Assembly: GCA_002293545.1 (NCBI GenBank)
Contig: DBDL01000185.1
Span: 1-5,503, forward strand
Length of the DNA stretch: 5,503 bases
Direction of reading: 5' to 3'
Source: Lachnoclostridium sp. UBA933
GTDB lineage: Bacteria; Bacillota; Clostridia; Lachnospirales; Lachnospiraceae
Shown one piece after another: positions 1-5,503 of the stretch. The notes below the pieces were generated by a model. It did not search any database and was not told where the DNA came from. It saw nothing but the letters and a program-made list of their open reading frames with translations. Positions within the stretch are counted from its first letter, which is position 1. The number at the start of each line of letters is the position of its first letter. The translations under genes were made by a program, and so were the position numbers.

Positions 1-830
1 AGTCGCTGGTTGAAGATTTGGACAGGGTTTATATGCCTATGGCAAACCTGATTGCGGAAGGATTGAACACTGCTGCAAAAACGCAGATTATTGGAATAAA
101 CGGAGCACAAGGTGCTGGAAAAACCACTTTCGGCAACCTCCTTAAAGTGGTACTGGAAAAGGGATATGGAATGAACATTGCCATTTTAAGCATCGATGAC
201 CTCTATCTCAAACGCTCGGAAAGGGAGAAGCTGGCACAGGAGATACATCCCCTGCTGATTACAAGGGGAGTTCCGGGAACACATAATGTTCGTTTAGGTG
301 AAGAGCTGCTGAATAAATTGTGCAATGCCCGTCCCAAAGATATAACGCGCATCCCTCGCTTTAACAAGGCAATTGATGACCAGTATCCCGAATCGGAGTG
401 GGATAAGTTTACCGGCAGACCGGACGTGATTCTTTTTGACGGCTGGTTTATGGGTGCAATCGAACAGCCGGAAGCCGATTTAAAAGAGCCTATCAACGAT
501 CTCGAAAAACTCGAAGATCCCGATGCTATATGGCGGACTTACGTAAACGAACAGCTTAAAACAGTCTATAAGCCATTTTTTGAACAATTAGACTTGTTAG
601 TTATGTTAAAAGTCCCTTCTTTCGACAAAATATACGAATGGAGAGCATTGCAGGAAGAGAAATTGAGAATCCGCAACCAGGGACAAAAAAAACTGCGCAT
701 CATGGATCCTAACGAACTGAAACGATTCATTGCCCACTATGAAAGACTTACCAAGTATATCCTCGATGAAATGCCCGGACGAGCGGATATGCTTTTCAAA
801 GTCAATGATAATCACCGGATTTACATTTAG
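1..830 (+). CDS. P-loop kinase, D-glycerate 3-kinase-like (5' end open at window edge)
   Basis: This is a cytosolic P-loop phosphotransferase related to the uridine kinase/phosphoribulokinase superfamily. It most resembles plant-type D-glycerate 3-kinase, which converts D-glycerate and ATP to 3-phosphoglycerate. Visible motifs are a Walker A, GAQGAGKTT (bases 102-128), then LSIDDLYL (about 186-209), which in this family supplies the acidic substrate/metal residues. RGVPGTH (about 264-284) matches the RGxPGTHD signature of glycerate kinases, and VILFDGWFMG (about 426-455) resembles the family's EGWxxG segment. The frame (codons at 3, 6, 9...) has no stop before the left edge, so the true start is probably upstream. 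Internal candidates are TTG 18, ATG 33 and ATG 39, none with a clear ribosome site. From TTG 18 it has 270 residues, slightly short for the family, which fits a missing N-terminus. The fold is confident; the substrate is inferred, and another small-molecule kinase is possible. Confidence 0.85.
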   Translation, partial: SLVEDLDRVYMPMANLIAEGLNTAAKTQIIGINGAQGAGKTTFGNLLKVVLEKGYGMNIAILSIDDLYLKRSEREKLAQEIHPLLITRGVPGTHNVRLGEELLNKLCNARPKDITRIPRFNKAIDDQYPESEWDKFTGRPDVILFDGWFMGAIEQPEADLKEPINDLEKLEDPDAIWRTYVNEQLKTVYKPFFEQLDLLVMLKVPSFDKIYEWRALQEEKLRIRNQGQKKLRIMDPNELKRFIAHYERLTKYILDEMPGRADMLFKVNDNHRIYI

Positions 831-872
831 ACATATAGAACAGATATACGAAATACATACAAAAAATCTGTG

Positions 873-900
873 TTGGCGCAAATTAGCAATATAAGGTTTG
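873..900 (+). promoter_or_regulatory. candidate Bacteroidota-type promoter for porZ-tsaE
   Basis: A TTG (873-875) sits 17 bases before AAGGTTTG (893-900). The Bacteroidota primary sigma factor recognises TTG near -33 and TAnnTTTG near -7; here the -7 box keeps TTTG but has AA for TA. Transcription would start around 905-908, leaving a leader of roughly 60-90 bases before porZ. It is the best match I found by eye in the 831-966 gap, but the imperfect -7 box makes it tentative. Confidence 0.3.
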
Positions 901-993
901 AGACAAGTAAATTTACCTTTTTATTCACAATAAAAAGCACTATATGAAGTTTATAAATCAGTAGTTATGTACTTTTTAATTTCAACTAAGAAT

Positions 994-3300
994 ATGAAAC
1001 GAAGAATTCTTCTGCTTTCGCTATTGTCATCTTTTTTCCTGTTATCGCATGCTCAAATGGCAATCGGAACCTGGAAAACGCATTTCTCCTACAATGACGT
1101 AAAGGAAATAACGGAATCGGCTGAAAAAATATATGCCATCAGCAATGGTTCTCTTTTCTCGGTAGATAAGGAATATGAAAGCATTGAGACCTATTCCAAA
1201 ATAAACGGATTGAGCGATGGGGAAATTGCACATATAGTATATAGCAAGAAGAATGATTTACTTTTTATTGCTTACTCCAACTCCAATATTGATCTGTTGA
1301 AGGGAAATAATATAATCAATATTCCGGATTTGAAGCGGAAAGAGATTTCAGGCAAGGAGATTAACCATATTTATTTTTACAATCACTATGCTTATCTTTC
1401 CTGCGGTTTTGGAATTGTGGTTGTAGATACCCGGAAAAATGAAGTTGCCGATACTTACGTCATTGGCGATAAGGGAGCTTATTTAAAAATAAATTCCGTT
1501 CAAATTGCCGGTAATTATATTTACGCACTGACTCCTGATGGAATTTATCATGCGGATATTCGGAGTCAGGAACTTTCTAATTTTGAAAATTGGACACCCT
1601 TAGCCAATCCTGATTCTTCCGGAAACGGGGATATTGCCGCTTTTGGCGATGAGTTGGTATTGCTGACAGGAAATGCGATATACCGGTATGCCGGCATGCA
1701 ATGGAATATTTTCCGCGAAACATCATCCTTCTCGGTTATTAACGTATCCGGAGAAAATATTACCTTTTGGGGAGAAAACTCTTTTCTTCGCTTTGATAAA
1801 AACTGGGCAGAAAAAGATGCTCAAGAGTTGCAAGGCATCAAATACCTGACTTTTTCTACTTCGGGAAGCAATTACTGGGTGGCACAATATTCTCCGGTCG
1901 AAGACCAAACCGTTTTGACAGACTATAAGAACGGAGAGGTTCAAAATACGTTCATCCCAACCGGGCCTTATTCAAGTAAAGCCGCGTCTATCAAATATAA
2001 ATACGGAAAGTTACTTACTATAAGCGGCGGTCCCTACCTCTTGGGTTCAGAAGTGAATATTCCGGGAGTTGTGCAGGTATATGAGGACGGTAAATGGATG
2101 GTTATTAGAGAAAAAGATGTTCCGGCAGAAATTATCAACGCAGGCGGATCTTTTATGAATGTGCTGGATGCGGAAATGGACCCGGTAAATCATAATTTGA
2201 TATATATGGCAACGTATCGAAGCTCGTTGTTTATGTTTGATAACAATAGGTTTGTTAACCGTTTTACTCCGGAAAATATTAATGGTGATATTTCTGTCCT
2301 ACGCCGGCTTGATGGTCTTTTTTTCGATAAAAACAATAACTTATGGATGTTGAGTATGAATACTCCGAATGTACTTACCGTAAAAAAAGCCGATGGAAGT
2401 TGGGGCACTTTATACTATTCGAATTTATCGAATATGCTGACTGTCAATAAGCAGTTTATTAGTCAAAACGGATTTAGATGGATTACCATATTTAGAGCTG
2501 GGGAAGGATTGTTTGTGGTTAACGACAAAGGTACGCCTTTTAATGCATCCGATGATCAAACCAAGTATTTCCGGAGTTTTCCGGAATCTGGCTCCAGTGA
2601 GGTTGTAACCCCGGCAAGATATTATTGCGTAGTAGAAGATAAGAATAACGCGATTTGGATTGGAACCAATATGGGACCATTAATTGTTTCTAATCCAAAT
2701 ACAATTTTCAACAGTAACTTTACGATTGACCGCATTAAAATTACACGAGAGGATAATGAAAATCTTGCTGATTATCTGCTCGGTACGGAGACAATTAACG
2801 ATATTGTTGTGGATGGCGGAAACCGGAAATGGATTGCTACCGAAACTTCCGGATTATATTTGCTGTCGCCAAACGGACAGGAGACCATCCACCATTTTAC
2901 AACCGAAAACAGTCCGCTGACATCCAACACCGTTATGAGTCTGGCTATGGACGACGAGACAGGCGAACTTTTTATCGCCACATCCAACGCTCTCTATTCT
3001 TTTAAAAGTGATGCAACAGAGGGGGCTGATTCATACAACGGTGCGTATGCTTACCCGAATCCGGTTCATCCGGACTACACGGGGTTGATTACTATTACCG
3101 GATTAATGGAAAAAAGTATAGTAAAGATAGCCGATATGCAGGGAAATCTTATTCGTCAAGGAGATTCAAACGGAGGGATGTTTACATGGGACGGCAAAGA
3201 CCTGCGCGGACAACGCGTTGGAACCGGAGTATATCTCGTTTTTGCTTCATTAGACGATGGAAGCGAAAAAATAGTTACGAAAATTGCAATTATCAAATGA
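994..3300 (+). CDS. porZ: PorZ-like type IX secretion system attachment-complex protein
   Basis: PorZ is a cell-surface subunit of the T9SS attachment complex (PorU-PorV-PorQ-PorZ). That complex removes the C-terminal sorting domain of cargo and links cargo to A-type LPS; PorZ itself has been reported to bind the LPS. I chose ATG 994 (768 residues) because it gives a compact signal peptide: basic MKRR, a leucine-rich core, and cleavage SHA|Q at about residue 20. ATG 967 would add nine residues (777), close to the roughly 776 of the Porphyromonas gingivalis protein. The body shows propeller-blade repeats: GLSDG near residue 72, YALTPDGIYHADI near 177, IWIGTNMGPLIVSNP near 554, and KWIATETSGLYLL to NALYSF at 612-670. 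These fit two beta-propellers. The last 85 residues (from base 3043) open with AYPNP and end in GTGVYLVF...KIVTKIAIIK, a T9SS sorting-domain-like beta-sandwich. In P. gingivalis PorZ this domain is known to be retained. The frame is intact, and the stop overlaps the next start. Confidence 0.9.
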   Translation: MKRRILLLSLLSSFFLLSHAQMAIGTWKTHFSYNDVKEITESAEKIYAISNGSLFSVDKEYESIETYSKINGLSDGEIAHIVYSKKNDLLFIAYSNSNIDLLKGNNIINIPDLKRKEISGKEINHIYFYNHYAYLSCGFGIVVVDTRKNEVADTYVIGDKGAYLKINSVQIAGNYIYALTPDGIYHADIRSQELSNFENWTPLANPDSSGNGDIAAFGDELVLLTGNAIYRYAGMQWNIFRETSSFSVINVSGENITFWGENSFLRFDKNWAEKDAQELQGIKYLTFSTSGSNYWVAQYSPVEDQTVLTDYKNGEVQNTFIPTGPYSSKAASIKYKYGKLLTISGGPYLLGSEVNIPGVVQVYEDGKWMVIREKDVPAEIINAGGSFMNVLDAEMDPVNHNLIYMATYRSSLFMFDNNRFVNRFTPENINGDISVLRRLDGLFFDKNNNLWMLSMNTPNVLTVKKADGSWGTLYYSNLSNMLTVNKQFISQNGFRWITIFRAGEGLFVVNDKGTPFNASDDQTKYFRSFPESGSSEVVTPARYYCVVEDKNNAIWIGTNMGPLIVSNPNTIFNSNFTIDRIKITREDNENLADYLLGTETINDIVVDGGNRKWIATETSGLYLLSPNGQETIHHFTTENSPLTSNTVMSLAMDDETGELFIATSNALYSFKSDATEGADSYNGAYAYPNPVHPDYTGLITITGLMEKSIVKIADMQGNLIRQGDSNGGMFTWDGKDLRGQRVGTGVYLVFASLDDGSEKIVTKIAIIK

Positions 3301-3710
3301 AAATTAAGTCGTTAGCTGACATTTCGAATGTAGCAAAAGAGTTTATCGCCCAAATGGGGGAGCATAAGGTTTTTGTATTTTACGGTTCGATGGGAGCCGG
3401 TAAGACTACTTTCATTAAAGCCATCTGCGAAGAACTCGGGGTGGAAGATGTAATTAACAGCCCGACTTTCGCCATAATCAATGAATATAGCACGAAAAAT
3501 GGCGAGCAGATATTCCATTTCGATTTCTACCGCATCAACAGGATGGAGGAGGCGTATGACTTCGGTTATGAGGATTATTTTTACAGCGGTAATCTATGCT
3601 TTATTGAATGGCCTGAAAAAATCAGCGAATTAATCCCTTCCGATGCCGTAAAAGTGTATATTAAAGAAAATGAGAATAAGGAAAGAGAAATACATGTAAA
3701 TAATATGTAA
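3297..3710 (+). CDS. tsaE: tRNA threonylcarbamoyladenosine biosynthesis ATPase TsaE
   Basis: TsaE is the cytosolic ATPase that works with TsaB and TsaD to form N6-threonylcarbamoyladenosine at position 37 of ANN-decoding tRNAs. The 137-residue length is normal for the family. Motifs are Walker A GSMGAGKTT (residues 30-38), the switch-like SPTF (55-58), HFDFYR (74-79), and FIEWPE (102-107), the conserved acidic Walker B-like end. The start is ATG 3297, whose ATGA overlaps the porZ TGA (3298-3300). The same frame is open upstream to base 3186, but that part lies inside porZ and lacks family sequence, so the longer form is rejected. No Shine-Dalgarno sequence is visible; translation is probably coupled to porZ termination. 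No tsaB or tsaD is visible in the window. The identification is strong. Confidence 0.95.
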   Translation: MKIKSLADISNVAKEFIAQMGEHKVFVFYGSMGAGKTTFIKAICEELGVEDVINSPTFAIINEYSTKNGEQIFHFDFYRINRMEEAYDFGYEDYFYSGNLCFIEWPEKISELIPSDAVKVYIKENENKEREIHVNNM

Positions 3711-3715
3711 AAAAG

Positions 3716-3763
3716 GTTGGTCGTATTTTTGTCCTGTTTGAGGCGCATTATAAAAATACCAAC
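3716..3763 (+). terminator. imperfect inverted repeat after tsaE, possible terminator hairpin
   Basis: GTTGGT (3716-3721) and ATTTTT (3725-3730) pair with AAAAATACCAAC (3752-3763). This forms a 12-bp stem with a three-base bulge (3722-3724) and a loop of about 21 bases. A T5 run (3767-3771) follows after TCG. The position just after the tsaE stop suits a terminator. However, the stem is AT-rich near the loop, the loop is long, and the T-run is offset, so it is a weak intrinsic terminator. It may equally be an operator or chance. The left arm shares bases with the putative -7 box of the next gene. Confidence 0.35.
3724..3731 (+). promoter_or_regulatory. candidate -7 box (TAnnTTTG) for the CotH-like gene
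   Basis: TATTTTTG is an exact match to the Bacteroidota -7 consensus TAnnTTTG. Transcription would start near 3736-3740 and leave a leader of about 65 bases before ATG 3804. The expected -33 TTG about 20 bases upstream is absent (TATG at 3704-3707, overlapping the tsaE stop region), so the promoter rests on the -7 box and its position alone. Confidence 0.45.
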
Positions 3764-3803
3764 TCGTTTTTACGTGTTACTAATGTTATTAACTCCACAT
3801 AAA

Positions 3804-5503
3804 ATGAAGAATATTATGAGAAATTTATTATCTAACCGGACTATTTCTTTTTATTTGATAATAGTCGCGTTTTTTGTCCCTTTTTATACGCAAGCTCAAG
3901 AAAACAGCCACTTACTCATAAGTCCCAAAGGAGTGGTTACTATCCATATTGACCAGATTAATCCTCAAGAGGAGATTATGAAAGATACCAAAAGAAAAGC
4001 CCGTATGCAGATAATAAACAGTGATTTTTCAACATACGATCCTAACGAATTATACGATGGTTTGATTGAGATAGAAGGACGGGGAAACTCTACATGGAAT
4101 TTTCCCAAAAAACCTTATAATATTGATTTAATCAATGAATTTGGCGAAGAAAATTCAAAATCCCTATTGGGAATGCCGGCAGATGCGGAATGGTGTTTGA
4201 TTGCCAATTATTCGGATAAAAGCTTACTGCGTATTCCGCTGGCTTATTTCCTTGCCGGTATGATTGGTATGGAATATACTCCCCGGCTCCGTTTTGCAGA
4301 AGTTTACCTGAACGGAAATTACGAAGGGTTGTATTGCCTGTGTGAAAAAATAAAAAGGGCGAATAACCGGGTAGATGTAAAAAAGCTGAACAGTGAAAGT
4401 CCGGACGAGCATATTTCCGGAGGATATATTGTCGAAGTTACTCCACGAGACCGGATTACCCCAAAAGACTCGTTCTTTGTTACTCCCCTGTTTAGTACTG
4501 TTGTTTTTGCAATAAAATATCCTAAATCAAAAAATATTTCGACCAGCCAGAAAGAATGGATAGGAAATTACATTAATGAAGTAGAAAGCAGCATTTACGG
4601 CAGTAATTTTGACAATCCTGAGAGCGGATTTCGCAAATACCTGGATGAAAATTCTCTCATTAATTGGTACTTAATTAATGAATTGGCAAAAAGTAACGAT
4701 GCTGCCATGTGGGCAAGCGTTTTTTTCTATAAAGATAGAGACAAATTATTAAAAACAGGACCGGTTTGGGACTTTGACATTACATCCGGCAATATATCCG
4801 AACAGTTTGAAAATATGCACGAAGACGGACTCTTTGTTGCAAATGCAAGATGGTTTTCACGGATGTTTGAAGACAGCCTGTTAAGAAAAAACACGCGGCA
4901 GCGGTATGAAGAATTATATGAGCAGGTATTCAACCAAATTCCTCTTATCGTTGATGTTAATGCGCAACAATTAATAAATTCCGGAGCCATAGAGCGAAAT
5001 TTTGAGCGCTGGCAAATACTTGGCGAATATGTGTGGCCCAACTATCCTCCGTACCAAAAAACGTATAATGGAGAGCTGGAACGGTTGAAAGACTGGACTG
5101 TGGCAAGGCTTTCATGGCTTAACGTAAACCTTTTCACTACGGATGAAGAAAAATGCCGGCTATTGGCAGATGAGAAAATTCCTATCCGGCCTGTTGATCC
5201 GGATGAGTTTAAGCTTGGTAATGATTCTCGCGTCAGAGCAGTAAGAGGATATGACCAGTATGTGTGGAACAATGAAATAGTTACCGGCTCTTACGAGCTG
5301 GAAATCCCGGCAGGCGGAGAGTATTATGTCAAAGTGGCAGACTTAAACGGATGTGAAAACGCTCTTTCCGACACTATTTTATTCATACCCAACGGAACGA
5401 GTTGTCCCGACACTCCTGATATGCTCTGCTTTGTATATAACAATCGCGATGGTCTCCACATCAACTTTGGAGAAATGCCGGAAAGACACACTGTGACTTT
5501 AAT
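3804..5503 (+). CDS. exported CotH-kinase-family protein with C-terminal Ig-like segment (3' end beyond window)
   Basis: The frame is open from ATG 3804 to the right edge, 566 residues without a stop. The CotH family includes the Bacillus spore-coat kinase CotH, an atypical secreted protein kinase; many Bacteroidota relatives have no known substrate. Residues 1-31 look like a signal peptide: a hydrophobic stretch at about 16-28, then TQA|Q. ATG 3816 (residue 5) is an alternative start. CotH-like motifs follow in order: EGRGNSTW (91-98), KKPYNIDL (102-109), LIANYSDKSLLR (132-143), AEVYLNGNYEGLY (165-177) with E181, GGYIVEV (206-212), NWYLINELAKSNDA (287-300) and GPVWDFDITSGN (319-330). Asp323 and Asp325 of WDFD are candidate metal-binding or catalytic residues. 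Residues of about 465-530 look like an Ig/PKD-type beta-sandwich ending in YYVKVADLNGCE. The final stretch (DGLHINFGEMPERHTVTL) could begin a T9SS sorting domain, but this is unproven. No Shine-Dalgarno sequence; A-rich bases precede the ATG. Family assignment is confident; kinase activity and substrate are unknown. Confidence 0.88.
   Translation, partial: MKNIMRNLLSNRTISFYLIIVAFFVPFYTQAQENSHLLISPKGVVTIHIDQINPQEEIMKDTKRKARMQIINSDFSTYDPNELYDGLIEIEGRGNSTWNFPKKPYNIDLINEFGEENSKSLLGMPADAEWCLIANYSDKSLLRIPLAYFLAGMIGMEYTPRLRFAEVYLNGNYEGLYCLCEKIKRANNRVDVKKLNSESPDEHISGGYIVEVTPRDRITPKDSFFVTPLFSTVVFAIKYPKSKNISTSQKEWIGNYINEVESSIYGSNFDNPESGFRKYLDENSLINWYLINELAKSNDAAMWASVFFYKDRDKLLKTGPVWDFDITSGNISEQFENMHEDGLFVANARWFSRMFEDSLLRKNTRQRYEELYEQVFNQIPLIVDVNAQQLINSGAIERNFERWQILGEYVWPNYPPYQKTYNGELERLKDWTVARLSWLNVNLFTTDEEKCRLLADEKIPIRPVDPDEFKLGNDSRVRAVRGYDQYVWNNEIVTGSYELEIPAGGEYYVKVADLNGCENALSDTILFIPNGTSCPDTPDMLCFVYNNRDGLHINFGEMPERHTVTL

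Noticed and set aside
907..916. GTAAATTTAC perfect palindrome followed by a T-rich run, a possible terminator or operator.
   Set aside because: It has no loop and only AT-rich pairing, so it is not a credible terminator. A 10-base AT-rich palindrome is expected by chance in such DNA.
944..964. A tiny reading frame, ATG to TAG, six residues, ending just before ATG 967.
   Set aside because: It is too short to judge, has no ribosome site and no sign of a regulatory leader; chance is likely.
967..993. ATG 967 as the porZ start (nine extra residues).
   Set aside because: It would put MYFLISTKN before an already complete signal peptide beginning MKRR at 994. The longer form cannot be excluded, but 994 gives the more typical N-terminus.
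2684..2920. A + strand 78-residue frame inside porZ.
   Set aside because: It is out of frame with the clearly conserved porZ product and has no recognisable features.
3186..3296. N-terminal extension of tsaE by 37 residues.
   Set aside because: It lies wholly within the porZ coding sequence, and TsaE family sequence begins at the ATG 3297 overlap.
705..4049. A 12-base direct repeat, GATCCTAACGAA, at 705-716 and 4038-4049.
   Set aside because: Both copies are in coding sequence reading DPNE in unrelated proteins, with no flanking similarity; coincidence.
4727..5272. Two adjacent minus-strand open frames (4727-5041 and 5042-5272).
   Set aside because: They lie opposite the well-supported CotH-like gene, show no recognisable domain, and reflect codon usage of the real strand.

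Overview
The window looks like chromosomal DNA of a T9SS-bearing member of the Bacteroidota, most likely Bacteroidales. Four things point there: a PorZ-type subunit of the type IX secretion system, signal peptides cleaved just before a glutamine, moderately AT-rich DNA with no Shine-Dalgarno sequences before the starts, and a TAnnTTTG-type -7 box upstream of the last gene. I cannot name the species. All four genes lie on the + strand.

Layout. (1) Bases 1-830: the 3' part, probably most, of a P-loop small-molecule kinase resembling plant-type D-glycerate 3-kinase. Its frame is open to the left edge. (2) Bases 831-993: an intergenic stretch with a weak candidate promoter. (3) Bases 994-3300: a complete porZ, with signal peptide, two beta-propeller regions and a C-terminal sorting-domain-like fold. 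(4) Bases 3297-3710: a complete tsaE (tRNA t6A37 biosynthesis ATPase), whose ATG overlaps the porZ stop as ATGA. (5) Bases 3711-3803: a short intergenic stretch holding an imperfect inverted repeat and a good -7 promoter box that share bases. (6) Bases 3804-5503: an exported CotH-kinase-family protein, followed by an Ig-like segment, cut off by the right edge.

How the genes relate. porZ and tsaE look translationally coupled, although one serves protein secretion at the cell surface and the other is a cytosolic tRNA-modification ATPase. The CotH-like gene appears to have its own promoter. Its product has a signal peptide and a multidomain C-terminus of the kind found in T9SS cargo, so it might be a client of the machinery PorZ belongs to. 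Its own sorting domain, if any, would lie mostly beyond the window. I found no RNA genes, mobile elements, CRISPR arrays or attachment sites. I see no strong evidence of a wholly new system; the best leads are the exported CotH-like protein and the hairpin/promoter overlap before it.
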